Positions 9,116 through 18,150 of a DNA stretch of 55,815 bases are shown here, in pieces (position 1 is the first letter of the stretch; every line of letters starts with the position of its first letter). Where the stretch lies: NCBI GenBank assembly GCA_945874755.1, contig CAMCHR010000006.1:1-55815 (forward strand), read 5' to 3'. The translations under genes were made by a program, and so were the position numbers. The stretch comes from Chitinophaga pinensis (lineage in GTDB: Bacteria; Bacteroidota; Bacteroidia; Chitinophagales; Chitinophagaceae). A model generated the notes under the pieces. That model ran no database searches. It was given only the letters and a program-made list of their open reading frames with translations, and was not told where the DNA came from.

Positions 9116-10609
9116 ATGAGTTTATTTAGAAAGAAAGACTTGTCCGCCATGTTAGCACAGGCAGATGATGGTGGAAAAGGATTAAAGCGCACTTTAGGTG
9201 CAGGTAATCTAATTGCATTAGGCATCGGTGCCATTATTGGCGCTGGTTTGTTTGTAAGAACTGCTGCTGCAGCTGGTCAAGCAGCTGGACCTGCGGTTAC
9301 TTTATCTTTTATTATTGCCGCTGTAGGCTGTGCTTTTGCAGGATTATGTTATGCAGAATTTGCTGCTATGATTCCTATTGCAGGTAGTGCGTATGCCTAC
9401 TCTTATGTAACAATGGGAGAATTAGTTGCTTGGATCATTGGCTGGGCTTTAATTATGGAATATGCTTTAGGTGCTGCTACAGTGTCTATCGCTTGGAGTG
9501 AATACCTCAATAAGCTGACAGGAGGCGCCATACCTTATGAATGGAGCCATAGTCCGTTTGAAAGTTTTACAGATAGTATGGGTGTGGCACATTCTGGCAT
9601 CATGAATGCGCCTGCATTGGTGATCCTTTTAGCGTTAACCTTATTATTAATTAAAGGTTCTCAAGAATCCGCTATGGTAAATGCTGTGATTGTATTTATC
9701 AAAGTGGCGATTGTAATTATATTCATTGCGGTAGGATGGCAGTTTATCAAGCCTGAAAACCACACACCGTATTTGATTCCTGCAGGTCAAGCTGCTGTGA
9801 CAGATAGTGCTGGTAAAGTGATTGCAGATTATTCTGGCGCCTTCAAGCATGGCTGGGGTGGTGTACTCGGTGGAGCTGCAATTGTATTCTTTGCCTTTAT
9901 TGGTTTTGATGCAGTTTCAACTGCCGCGCAAGAAGCAAAGAATCCAAAAAGAGATATGCCAATTGGTATCTTAGGCTCTTTGGTAGTATGTACAATATTA
10001 TATATTTTATTTGGCCACGTATTAACAGGTGTTGCCCCTTGGACTGATTTCGTAGATCCAGAAAAAGGAAGAGAAGCCTCTGTTGCATACGCTATTTCGA
10101 CTTATATGACTGGATATGGCTGGCTAGCGACTGCAGTGACAGTGGCGATTTTAGCAGGTTTCTCATCAGTGATCTTAGTGATGTTAATGGGACAAAGCCG
10201 TATTTTTTATTCTATGAGTAAGGATGGTTTATTACCAAAAGCATTTGGAGATTTACACCCTAAATACCAAACCCCATATAAATCTAACTGGATCCTATTT
10301 GTATTTGTGGGTCTATTTGCTGCTTTCGTTCCTGGAAGTGTTGCAGGTGACTTAACAAGTTTTGGAACCCTATTTGCTTTCGTATTGGTAAGCTTAGGTA
10401 TTTGGATCTTAAGACGTAAATCACCAGAAATGGAGCGTCCATTCAAAACACCATTGGTGCCATTGGTGCCTATTTTAGGTGCCGTGATTTGCTTAGCGAT
10501 GATTTTTGCGCTAGACATGCAAACACTTAAGGTTGCCTTTTTATGGATGATTGTAGGCTTATTTGTGTACTTCCTGTATAGTAAAAAGACAAGTAAACTG
10601 AATAAATAA
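9116..10609 (+). CDS. APC family amino acid permease (cationic amino acid transporter-like)
   Basis: The 497-residue permease has about 12 TM segments and the APC start GAGNLIALGIGAIIGAGLFV, with the unwound TM1 GAIIGAG loop that binds the amino acid backbone. AAQEAKNPKRDMPIGI, the conserved segment after TM6, and the later FGTLFAFVLVSLG are typical of the CAT/YfnA subgroup, which takes up amino acids at the inner membrane. Substrate choice is not predictable from motifs. A clear intrinsic terminator follows. Confidence 0.88.
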   Translation: MSLFRKKDLSAMLAQADDGGKGLKRTLGAGNLIALGIGAIIGAGLFVRTAAAAGQAAGPAVTLSFIIAAVGCAFAGLCYAEFAAMIPIAGSAYAYSYVTMGELVAWIIGWALIMEYALGAATVSIAWSEYLNKLTGGAIPYEWSHSPFESFTDSMGVAHSGIMNAPALVILLALTLLLIKGSQESAMVNAVIVFIKVAIVIIFIAVGWQFIKPENHTPYLIPAGQAAVTDSAGKVIADYSGAFKHGWGGVLGGAAIVFFAFIGFDAVSTAAQEAKNPKRDMPIGILGSLVVCTILYILFGHVLTGVAPWTDFVDPEKGREASVAYAISTYMTGYGWLATAVTVAILAGFSSVILVMLMGQSRIFYSMSKDGLLPKAFGDLHPKYQTPYKSNWILFVFVGLFAAFVPGSVAGDLTSFGTLFAFVLVSLGIWILRRKSPEMERPFKTPLVPLVPILGAVICLAMIFALDMQTLKVAFLWMIVGLFVYFLYSKKTSKLNK

Positions 10610-10630
10610 TCCAATTATAGATAAATTAAA

Positions 10631-10660
10631 ATAGTCCCGACTTTCGGGACTATTTTTTTT
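10631..10660 (+). terminator. Intrinsic terminator after APC permease
   Basis: ATAGTCCCGA (10631-10640), loop CTT, TCGGGACTAT (10644-10653), then a run of seven T. A classical rho-independent structure. Confidence 0.92.
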
Positions 10661-10691
10661 GTGTTATTTTTACAGACTTAAAAGAACAATT

Positions 10692-11414
10692 ATGGGAAGG
10701 ATATTTGAAGTAAGAAAAGCAACCATGTTTAAACGCTTTGATCGAATGGCAAAGCAATTTACCCGCATAGGTAAAGAAATTGTGATTGCCGTAAAAGCAT
10801 CAGGACCTAACCCAGATGATAACCCTGCCTTAAGAAGATGTTACCAGAATGCAAGAAGTGTGGGCATGCCTAAGGACCGTGTAGAAGCAGCGATAAAAAG
10901 GGCCATGGGCAAAGACACTTCTAACTACGAAGAAATATTATATGAAGGCTATGCACCACATGGTGTTGCTTTATTAGTAGAAACAGCAACCGATAACCAT
11001 GTAAGAACAGTTGCCAATGTAAAGAGTCATTTTAATAAAGGAAGCGGTGCGATGGGAAATAGTGGCAGCGTAAGTTTTCAATTTAAGAAAATGGGTGTGT
11101 TTAAATTAAACCCAGATGGTTTGGTCATGGATGATTTGGAATTAGAATTAATTGACCATGGTTTAGATGAATTAGGAGAAAGTAACGACGATAATGACAA
11201 CCCAATTTTTGTTTTAAGATGTGCTTTTACAGATTTTGGTAACTTACAAAAAGCTTTAGAGGAAAAAAATATCACTGCTATTTCTGCTGAATTAGAGTGG
11301 ATCCCAAGCACCACTGTTCCTGTAACAGATGAACAAGCAGAAGATATTAGTAAATTGATTGAAAGGCTAGAGGAAGATGAAGACGTGAACAAAGTATTCC
11401 ACAATATGGGATAA
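10692..11414 (+). CDS. yebC: YebC/PmpR (TACO1) family protein
   Basis: The 240-residue protein is the Bacteroidota form of YebC, a conserved cytoplasmic protein described as a transcriptional regulator and, more recently, as a ribosome-associated factor that aids translation of proline-rich stretches. It has the [20 protein letters not shown]-terminus, the [28 protein letters not shown] segment and [13 protein letters not shown]. The tail is acidic. The ATG at 10692 replaces a TTG-initiated start inside the terminator T-run. The stop codon TAA overlaps the presumed start of the next frame as A-T-A-A. Confidence 0.92.
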   Translation: MGRIFEVRKATMFKRFDRMAKQFTRIGKEIVIAVKASGPNPDDNPALRRCYQNARSVGMPKDRVEAAIKRAMGKDTSNYEEILYEGYAPHGVALLVETATDNHVRTVANVKSHFNKGSGAMGNSGSVSFQFKKMGVFKLNPDGLVMDDLELELIDHGLDELGESNDDNDNPIFVLRCAFTDFGNLQKALEEKNITAISAELEWIPSTTVPVTDEQAEDISKLIERLEEDEDVNKVFHNMG

Positions 11415-11719
11415 AACCAACCACTACGAAGACTATAATCACGATATTATGTTTCATTTTTACGCAGACCATTGCTGCGCAGAAATTGAATACAAAAAAT
11501 ACAACGCAATATTGGAAAACCGAAAAAAATCCAACAACAGCACAAACGGCTATTTTAAAAGGTGCCTATACCATACAAAATAAAGTAGCTCCTAATTATT
11601 ACACCACACAAACAGGTTTTTTCTGTAATCAAGAGCGCGCGTTGGAAAAGAAAATTAAAATTCCTTTAAGATTCAGATTGGGTTCCTTAAGCTACACGGA
11701 ACAATTGGAAGGCTATTGA
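11411..11719 (+). CDS. Small secreted protein of unknown function, non-standard ATA start
   Basis: I do not recognise a family. From 11411 the frame encodes about 102 residues. It opens with [18 protein letters not shown] and then TIAAQ, a textbook basic-hydrophobic-small signal peptide. The mature part of about 75 residues is basic and rich in Thr, Asn and Tyr. No ATG, GTG or TTG lies in frame before the signal peptide. The first codon is ATA, overlapping the yebC stop as ATAA. The usual arrangement would be ATGA, so a single G-to-A change explains it. The first in-frame TTG (11486) would delete the signal peptide. It may be a silenced gene or one initiated at ATA by coupling to yebC. Confidence 0.5.
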   Translation: MKPTTTKTIITILCFIFTQTIAAQKLNTKNTTQYWKTEKNPTTAQTAILKGAYTIQNKVAPNYYTTQTGFFCNQERALEKKIKIPLRFRLGSLSYTEQLEGY

Positions 11720-11736
11720 ATAAATGGAAGAGGAAT

Positions 11737-14109
11737 TTACTCTGCAATCATCTCTTTCACTACCTGAATAATTTCTTCGGTATTTGGCTTAGAAAAATAA
11801 TCTCCATCACTTGCATAAGCAGGACGATGTGCTTTAGCAGATAAAGTCCTAGCACTTGCATCTAACCATTTATACCCACCCTGTCCTTCAATCACTTGCT
11901 GATACATATACGCAGTAGCACCTCCAGGCACATCTTCGTCTACAAATAATATTCGATTGGTTTTTTTAAGGGACGCTACTATCTGATGATTGATATCAAA
12001 TGGTAAAAGTGTTTGTACATCTATCACTTCACAATCAATCCCCATTGCCGCTAATCGTACCGCTGCATCTTCTACTATTCTTAATGTAGAACCATAGGAC
12101 ACAATGGTAATATCATCCCCAGCTTTTACGATCTCAGGCATCCCTAAAGGAACTGTGAACTCGTTGATATTGGATGGGACTGTTTCTTTTAATCGATAGC
12201 CATTTAAACATTCTATTAAAATTGCAGGATCATTGGCTTTCAATAATGTATTGTACATGCCTACTGCTTGCACCATATTTCTTGGCACACAAACATACAT
12301 ACCTCTTAATGCATGAACAATCATGCCCATGGGTGAGCCACTATGGAAAATCCCTTCTAGTCTATGTCCTCTGGTTCTAATAATCACAGGACTACTTTGT
12401 CTTCCAACAGTTCGATAATGTAAAGTGGACACGTCGTCGCTTAATGTTTGTATGCCAAACATTAAATAATCTAAATATTGAATTTCTGCAATAGGTCTTA
12501 AGCCTCTCATGGCTAAACCATGCGCTTGACCCATGATGGTTTGCTCTCTGATACCTGTATCAAAAATTCTACTCACACCATATTTGGATTGCAATCCAGC
12601 GAAGCCTTGATTCACGTCTCCAATATTGCCTAAGTCTTCTCCAAAGGCGACCACTTTAGGATTATTAGCAAACAAGTGATCAAAATATTGATTCAATACC
12701 TCATACCCATTTAACAGTTTTGGATTTGCCTCCATGACTGCTGGAACCACTGGCACATTCAATGCGCTCTTTGGGCCTTCGTTGTATAAATACTTACTAT
12801 AAAAAGGTGCTTGCTCTTTATGATAATCTACTAATAATTGGCTGATTGCTTTTGCATTAGAATGCTGTGGCATTTGCTCCAAAACCAAATTTAAAAGTCT
12901 AAAAAGTTCTCTCTTTAATGGTTCTTTATTGGACACTAATTCTTGCATCATGCGATACAATGGTGCATCTTGTTGTAAACCAGAAAATACTAAATCAGCT
13001 GCTGCTTGAATTTTTGATTTGATTGGTAAAATATACTGATCCCATGCAGCTTGTTTTTGATCTCGAACATCTTGCTTCACTTCTGATTCTAAAAGATCCA
13101 ATGATTCAGCAGTTGCTAATTCATTTAAAATTAACCAAGCACGCATTTGTTTATTACAATCCCAATTTCTTTCCCATTCTAATCTTTCTGCAGTTTTATA
13201 CCTCTCGTGGCTTCCACTTGTGGAATGGCCTTGAGGCTGTGTGCATTCTTTTACATGAAATACAACAGGCGTATGGGTTGTACGCGTATAAGAAATCCCT
13301 TCTTCAAAGGTTTCGCAAAGTGCAGCATAATCCCATCCATTCACCGTAAATATTTTAATCCCATTGGTGCCTGGTTTTTTTTCAAATCCAGCCAATGCTT
13401 CTGATATAGATCCTTTGGTCGTTTGTAATTCGATTGGAACAGAAATCCCATATCCATCGTCATAGACAATTACCGCTAATGGTACTTGTAACACACCTGC
13501 AGCATTAATGGTTTCCCAAAAATGTCCCTCAGATGTACTTGCGTCACCTATGGTACAAAAACAAACTTCATTCCCTTCATTGCTTAAGCCTTCAAATGCA
13601 GGTTCCCGATTTGCATTTCTAAAAAATTTAGAGCCAAGGGCTAACCCAAGTCCTCTTGCCATTTGTCCTGCAGTAGGCGCTACATCTGCAGATATATTAT
13701 AATTATCTGCAAGTGGCAACCAATCACCTTTCTCATTCACAAAAGGCGTACTAAAATGCGAGTTCATATTTCGACCGCCACTGTACGGATCGTTTTCAAC
13801 GTCTGCATATAATTGTGCAAAATAATCTACTACATTAGATGTGCCTATAGCAAACATCAATGTTTGATCACGATAATAACCACTTCTAAAATCACCTTTT
13901 TGAAAAAATTTTGCAAGTGCCACCTGAGCAATTTCTTTGCCATCACCGAAGATGCCAAATTTGGCCTTCCCTGTCAATACTTCACGCCTACCCAACAAAC
14001 TCACTTCTCTACTTGCAAGTGCAGTTCGGTAGTCCTCTAACACAGTTTTTCGAAATGCTTCAAACGAAAGCATGTCCTGATTAGATACAGCGTCTAAGTT
14101 GGATTCCAT
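11737..14109 (-). CDS. Branched-chain 2-oxoacid dehydrogenase E1, fused alpha and beta subunits
   Basis: The 790-residue protein joins E1-alpha (about residues 1-400) and E1-beta (about 450-790). The alpha half has FGDGKEIAQVALAKFF, YRDQTLMFAIG and the thiamine-diphosphate motif GDASTSEGHFWETINAAG. The beta half has FGEDLGNIGDVNQGFAGL, REQTIMGQAHGLAM, IRTRGHRLEGIFHSGSP and the C-terminal FVDEDVPGGATAYMYQ. It decarboxylates branched-chain 2-oxoacids and acylates E2 lipoate in the cytoplasm. The fused form is common in Bacteroidota. E2 and E3 are not nearby. The start is taken at 14109; a later Met at 14073 is also possible, and a TTG 27 nt upstream is not supported. Confidence 0.88.
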   Translation of the reverse strand: MESNLDAVSNQDMLSFEAFRKTVLEDYRTALASREVSLLGRREVLTGKAKFGIFGDGKEIAQVALAKFFQKGDFRSGYYRDQTLMFAIGTSNVVDYFAQLYADVENDPYSGGRNMNSHFSTPFVNEKGDWLPLADNYNISADVAPTAGQMARGLGLALGSKFFRNANREPAFEGLSNEGNEVCFCTIGDASTSEGHFWETINAAGVLQVPLAVIVYDDGYGISVPIELQTTKGSISEALAGFEKKPGTNGIKIFTVNGWDYAALCETFEEGISYTRTTHTPVVFHVKECTQPQGHSTSGSHERYKTAERLEWERNWDCNKQMRAWLILNELATAESLDLLESEVKQDVRDQKQAAWDQYILPIKSKIQAAADLVFSGLQQDAPLYRMMQELVSNKEPLKRELFRLLNLVLEQMPQHSNAKAISQLLVDYHKEQAPFYSKYLYNEGPKSALNVPVVPAVMEANPKLLNGYEVLNQYFDHLFANNPKVVAFGEDLGNIGDVNQGFAGLQSKYGVSRIFDTGIREQTIMGQAHGLAMRGLRPIAEIQYLDYLMFGIQTLSDDVSTLHYRTVGRQSSPVIIRTRGHRLEGIFHSGSPMGMIVHALRGMYVCVPRNMVQAVGMYNTLLKANDPAILIECLNGYRLKETVPSNINEFTVPLGMPEIVKAGDDITIVSYGSTLRIVEDAAVRLAAMGIDCEVIDVQTLLPFDINHQIVASLKKTNRILFVDEDVPGGATAYMYQQVIEGQGGYKWLDASARTLSAKAHRPAYASDGDYFSKPNTEEIIQVVKEMIAE

Positions 14110-14145
14110 TTGACAAAAATAGGGGTCAAAATGCAATAAAAATCA
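14109..14145 (-). promoter_or_regulatory. Bacteroidota-type promoter of the E1 gene, apparently leaderless
   Basis: On the minus strand a perfect TAnnTTTG box (TATTTTTG, 14114-14121) lies 22 nt after TTG. Only 4 nt separate the box from the ATG at 14109, so the transcript would begin at or next to the start codon. Confidence 0.5.
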
Positions 14146-14191
14146 AGAAACACATAAAAACAGATAATTACCGAAATTTCAATAATTTAGC

Positions 14192-14208
14192 GCTTTATTT
14201 AATAAAGC
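14192..14208. promoter_or_regulatory. 17-bp palindrome between divergent genes
   Basis: GCTTTATT, T, AATAAAGC forms a perfect 8-bp-arm palindrome in the gap between the E1 and DUF1573 genes. It could be an operator or a short hairpin; there is no further evidence. Confidence 0.3.
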
Positions 14209-14264
14209 CTAGGCTTCAATTTTGATCCTCTGGATGAAGCAAACACCCTTAAAATAATACCTAT

Positions 14265-14627
14265 ATGAAGTACATTTTTACCCTAAGTTTTTCTCTTGCC
14301 GCTTTATTTTGTGCTGCTCAATCGGGTATTAAATTTGACAAAGCGTCCCATAATTTTGGAAAAATTTCAAAAGGCGTTCATAAGTCAGTCATCTTCACAT
14401 ACACGAACGCCGATGCGAGACCTGCAGTGATAGAATTTGCCAATGCAGAATGTGGATGCACCCAACCAGAATACGACCAAAAGCCTATTTTAAAAGGGCA
14501 AAAAGGAACCATCAAAATCACTTATACATCTCCTGCTGTTGGTGCATTCAGAAAAAAAGTAAATGTAAAATTTGCTGGTCAGAAATTACCTGCCGAATTG
14601 ACCATCGAAGGCGAGGTGATAAAATAA
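14265..14627 (+). CDS. DUF1573 secreted protein
   Basis: The 120-residue protein has a signal peptide (MKYIFTLSFSLAALFCAAQ) and one DUF1573 domain, an Ig-like fold of about 100 residues. The domain begins IKFDKASHNFGKISKG and contains the typical ANAECGCTQPEYDQKPI core, followed by GTIKITYTSPAVGAFRKKV. DUF1573 proteins are abundant in Bacteroidota and act in the periplasm or at the surface; their function is unknown. It is a single-gene unit, with no operon partner on the same strand. Confidence 0.88.
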   Translation: MKYIFTLSFSLAALFCAAQSGIKFDKASHNFGKISKGVHKSVIFTYTNADARPAVIEFANAECGCTQPEYDQKPILKGQKGTIKITYTSPAVGAFRKKVNVKFAGQKLPAELTIEGEVIK

Positions 14628-14632
14628 ATAGA

Positions 14633-14797
14633 TCAACTACCTCTTGATCCGCCTGTTTTAATTGGTTTTTTACTTGCACCAGAAGATTTGGTGCTTGCCT
14701 TTGCGATAAATTTTGAACTACCCCCTGCTTGCACATTGGTTTTTGCGCTAGAGGCTGTTTTTTTATCGGCTACTTTTTTATTGATTGCGAATCCCAT
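14633..14797 (-). CDS. Small basic Lys/Ala/Ser-rich protein, possibly truncated by an in-frame stop
   Basis: A 54-residue frame encodes MGFAINKKVADKKTASSAK and ends KPIKTGGSRGS, with about a quarter Lys/Arg and no hydrophobic core. That composition resembles small DNA- or RNA-binding tails and I do not recognise a family. The frame continues upstream for 16 codons to another ATG at 14845 (MAK, stop, NINAIFGPNTKH), interrupted only by a TAA at 14834-14836. The upstream codons look coding, so the intact ancestor may have been about 70 residues. The gene was too short for routine ORF calling. It lies between the DUF1573 gene (convergent) and the YjbR gene (same strand). Confidence 0.45.
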   Translation of the reverse strand: MGFAINKKVADKKTASSAKTNVQAGGSSKFIAKASTKSSGASKKPIKTGGSRGS

Positions 14798-14866
14798 ATG
14801 CTTAGTATTAGGCCCAAAAATAGCATTAATATTTTATTTAGCCATTTAAAAGGGATGAAACAGGCT

Positions 14867-15187
14867 TTACTTTCTAACTAATGAATAAGACTCCCTAATT
14901 AATGTTTGAACCAGGGATAGACTTAGTCTTGTATTTAAAACCAGGGTATTCCAATGCTTTTTATTCATATGAAAGCCGGGTAAGATATTATCGGGATAGG
15001 CTTCTCTTAACTCTTCAGATTTGTCCGGGTCGGTCTTGATATTGATTCTTGGAGGGATGTCATCCAAGGAAATGAGTAAGAATATTTTTCCTTTGATTTT
15101 AAACACTAGATTTTCTGGGCCAAATGGCTGACATTCTTCAACATCATCAAAGCTTAAGCATAAATCTCTTACCCACTCTACATGCAT
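14867..15187 (-). CDS. MmcQ/YjbR family protein
   Basis: The 106-residue protein matches the YjbR/MmcQ family (CyaY-like fold, sometimes annotated DNA-binding). It has VEECQPFGPENLVFKIKGKI, then INIKTDPDKSEELREAYP and the C-terminal GFHMNKKHWNTLVL. The usual length is 110-120 residues, so it is complete. The role of the family is not established. It is located 25 nt downstream of the radical SAM gene on the same strand and may be co-transcribed with it. Confidence 0.88.
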   Translation of the reverse strand: MHVEWVRDLCLSFDDVEECQPFGPENLVFKIKGKIFLLISLDDIPPRINIKTDPDKSEELREAYPDNILPGFHMNKKHWNTLVLNTRLSLSLVQTLIRESYSLVRK

Positions 15188-15212
15188 CTTCCTTCATTTA
15201 AAATTCGAAAAA

Positions 15213-17405
15213 TTAAATTCTTAATAGCCCTGCTTTATGCAAGGTATTGATTGGTTTATTGTCCCAAAACAAATCAAAGTCTTCCAAACCTGCAGCGATA
15301 TAATCTGCCTTGATATCCGACAATGGCATTCCTGCATTGGTATGCACATTTATTTTTTCTAATAACTGAATGAACCAGATTCCTTTTTGAGGTTCGACAT
15401 GAATTGAAATCGTATTTTGATTGGTTTCAAAACACAGGTTCATCTCGGCCCACTTACTGCCCTTCTTGGAACGTTGCACCATAGTTGAGGATGGCATTAA
15501 ACCTGTCCAAATAGCTTTATAGTTATTAGAACCAATCTCTACCGCATCCAACTGAGTTTGAATATAATTTGGCGAAATACTTGTTTTTGGAATTTTAAAA
15601 TCAAACCATTTTTGCAATGGGAATTCAAAACAAGCACCATGCATATAATTGAGGATGGCTTTTTTTAAACCATATCCAAAAATTTCATGGTTGGCACCAG
15701 AAGGATCAATATGTGCAATATCATTGTTTGCAAAACTGCCTATCGTTTTTGAAACTTTTTTCACTTTATATTTTTCTGGCGCTAATCCTACAGGACTATG
15801 TGCAGTCATGGTAAACAAATGCCAGAAGGCAGATTTTAAAACCCCTGTTTCAAATAATTGACGCACCATTTCTAATGCGTCCACTGTTTCTTGAACAGTT
15901 TGAGTTGGGAAACCATACATCAAATACGCATGCACCATGATACCTGCATCATTAAAATGTTTACTTACTCGCGCCACCTGTGCCACTGTAATACCTTTTT
16001 GAATGAGTTCAAGTAATCTATCCGATGCCACTTCTAATCCTCCACTCACTGCAATACATCCTGATGCTTTTAATAAAAAACATAGGTCCTGTGTAAAGCT
16101 TTTTTCAAAACGCACATTGGCCCACCAACTTACCACTAGTTTGCGTTTAATAATTTCAATTGCCAATGCTTTCATCAAAGCAGGTGGTGCAGCTTCGTCT
16201 ACAAAATGAAAACCGTTTTGACCTGTTTGCGCAATCATCAATTCCATCCTGTCTGCCAATAAACTTGCTGTAGCTGGTTCATAGGTTTTGATATAGTCCA
16301 AAGAGATATCACAAAAAGTACATTTACCCCAATAACATCCATGGGCCATGGTTAATTTATTCCATCTTCCATCGCTCCATAAACTATGCATAGGATTCAC
16401 CAACTCAATCACAGAAATGTATTGATCCAACCATAAACCTTCATAGTCTGGCGTGCCTAACTGATGTTGTTTATAGTCCGAATAAATAGATTCATTGATA
16501 TAAGTCACAACGCCGTTGAGTAAAGTAAAACAACGCTTTAAATCCTGTACTTGTATTTTACCATCAATATGCTGAATCAATAATTCGATAGGCGTTTCAC
16601 CGTCATCCAAAGTAATAAAATCATAAAATTCAAACACCCTTGGATCCGACAAAGAACGTAATTCAGTATTTGCAAAGCCGCCACCCATAGCTACTTTGAT
16701 GGAAGGATGATGCTGCTTCAACCACTGACCACATCTTAAAGAGGTATACAAATTACCTGGAAAAGGCACCGATATACAAACTAATTTGGGTTGCAATTTT
16801 TGGATATGTTGTTCTAAGATCTCTAATAAAATCGTGTCTAAATAAGTAACTGGTGCATTTAAAGCCGCATACAATTCGTCAAATGTGTTCGCAGACCTAC
16901 CCAAACTTTCGGCGTACCTGCTAAAACCAAAATGAGGATCAATGGTCTCTTTGATTAAATTACCCAAATCCTCTAAATACATGGTGGCAATATGCTTGGC
17001 TTTATCCTGCTTGCCCATGGCACCAAATGCCCAATCTAAATCATCCATTTGATCAAAGGCATCCCCTTCTGGCAAAAAAGTTCTTGAACATATAAGGTGT
17101 GCAATGGTATCTAGCTTACCCTGTAAAAATAAAATCACCTGATTAATGGTGTTGATATAATTATTTTCTAGCGCAAGTATCCGTTGACAGTTGGGACTAA
17201 GCTCCCATTCTTTAGATCGAATGGCTTTAAATAATTTTGTAAGCCCTTCTTTGTTAAACATAGCCAACGTGACTTCGATTCCAAGATCTGCTTGTACACT
17301 TGGAATACCTTTAGTATTCAAAAAGCCTTTGATATAAGCCGTTGCGGGATAAGGCGTATTTAACTGCGTAAATGGTGGCGTGATTAAAAATACGGGAGAT
17401 TGCAT
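15213..17405 (-). CDS. B12-binding-domain-type radical SAM protein
   Basis: The 730-residue enzyme has an N-terminal B12-binding-like Rossmann region (about 195-275; PKLVCISVPFPGNLY, VAMGGGFANTE) without an obvious DxHxxG cobalamin-ligand motif. A radical SAM barrel follows, with the 4Fe-4S motif CYWGKCTFC (C357, C362, C365). The CX4CX2C spacing is wider than the usual CX3CX2C and recalls the CWWGKCTFC subgroup. GGLEVASDRLLELIQKGIT and MVHAYLMYGFPTQT are typical of these enzymes. The substrate is unknown. The last 150 residues form a unique C-terminal domain. It starts 4 nt after the TerC-family stop on the same strand. Confidence 0.83.
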   Translation of the reverse strand: MQSPVFLITPPFTQLNTPYPATAYIKGFLNTKGIPSVQADLGIEVTLAMFNKEGLTKLFKAIRSKEWELSPNCQRILALENNYINTINQVILFLQGKLDTIAHLICSRTFLPEGDAFDQMDDLDWAFGAMGKQDKAKHIATMYLEDLGNLIKETIDPHFGFSRYAESLGRSANTFDELYAALNAPVTYLDTILLEILEQHIQKLQPKLVCISVPFPGNLYTSLRCGQWLKQHHPSIKVAMGGGFANTELRSLSDPRVFEFYDFITLDDGETPIELLIQHIDGKIQVQDLKRCFTLLNGVVTYINESIYSDYKQHQLGTPDYEGLWLDQYISVIELVNPMHSLWSDGRWNKLTMAHGCYWGKCTFCDISLDYIKTYEPATASLLADRMELMIAQTGQNGFHFVDEAAPPALMKALAIEIIKRKLVVSWWANVRFEKSFTQDLCFLLKASGCIAVSGGLEVASDRLLELIQKGITVAQVARVSKHFNDAGIMVHAYLMYGFPTQTVQETVDALEMVRQLFETGVLKSAFWHLFTMTAHSPVGLAPEKYKVKKVSKTIGSFANNDIAHIDPSGANHEIFGYGLKKAILNYMHGACFEFPLQKWFDFKIPKTSISPNYIQTQLDAVEIGSNNYKAIWTGLMPSSTMVQRSKKGSKWAEMNLCFETNQNTISIHVEPQKGIWFIQLLEKINVHTNAGMPLSDIKADYIAAGLEDFDLFWDNKPINTLHKAGLLRI

Positions 17406-17409
17406 ATGC

Positions 17410-18099
17410 TTACTTTACCGTCTTCATTTGAATGATATCAACTACAAATGCAAATGCCATCGAAAAATAAATATAGCCTTTAGGAATCTCTAAATGAAAG
17501 CCTTCTGCTATCAATGATAATCCAATCATCATTAAAAAACTTAAGGCTAATATTTTAAAGGAAGGATGTTTTTTGATGAAAAAACTAATTGGTTTTGAAG
17601 CAAAAATCATGATCACCACAGCCACTATCACAGATGTGTACATCACCCAAAGTTCTTGTGCCATACCAATGGCTGTAATGATTGAATCAATTGAAAAAAC
17701 TAGGTCTAATAAAATGACCTCTAATAAAAGTCTTTTAAAGCTACTAGTTTTAGGATCAGTAGGTTCTCCAGTTTGATTGGCCAATTCTGTTTTATGGTAA
17801 ATCTCCACTGTACTTTTGTAAATTAAAAAAAGACCACCTGCAATTAAAATTAAGCCTTTACCAGAAAAATTGATCTCAAATAAGGTAAATAAATTTTGAT
17901 CTAATTTTAAAATCCAAGAGATTAAGGTTAATAATATCAAACGCATGACCATGGCTAAACCCAGTCCCCAATACCTTAATTTATTTCTTTGACTATCTGG
18001 TAATTTATCAGCTAGGATAGAAATGAAAATAACATTGTCTATTCCTAAAATAACTTCTAAAGAAATTAAGGAAATTAAAGGAATGATTGCATCTAGCAT
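17410..18099 (-). CDS. TerC family integral membrane protein
   Basis: The 229-residue protein has about seven TM segments and the TerC signature EVILGIDNVIFISILADKLP near residue 15, repeated in weaker form as EVILLDLVFSIDSIITAIG near 125. The acidic and Asn/Asp residues in these repeats are thought to bind metal. Members are linked to tellurite resistance, Mn2+ export or metalation of exported proteins. It precedes the radical SAM gene by 4 nt, so the two are probably one transcript. No other ter genes are nearby, which favours a general metal-homeostasis role over tellurite resistance. Confidence 0.88.
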   Translation of the reverse strand: MLDAIIPLISLISLEVILGIDNVIFISILADKLPDSQRNKLRYWGLGLAMVMRLILLTLISWILKLDQNLFTLFEINFSGKGLILIAGGLFLIYKSTVEIYHKTELANQTGEPTDPKTSSFKRLLLEVILLDLVFSIDSIITAIGMAQELWVMYTSVIVAVVIMIFASKPISFFIKKHPSFKILALSFLMMIGLSLIAEGFHLEIPKGYIYFSMAFAFVVDIIQMKTVK

Positions 18100-18150
18100 A
18101 TATTTGATTTTTACGACTACAAATATAGGAATAGATTGACTTATTTCATC

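Noticed and set aside
11446..11580. 43-codon ATG frame [10 protein letters not shown]... overlapping the ATA-start gene
   Set aside because: It is out of frame with the signal-peptide frame, short, without RBS or recognisable domain; the overlapping frame with a signal peptide is more plausible.
13023..13404. Plus-strand frames inside the E1 gene
   Set aside because: Antisense shadows of the conserved E1 gene, with unnatural composition.
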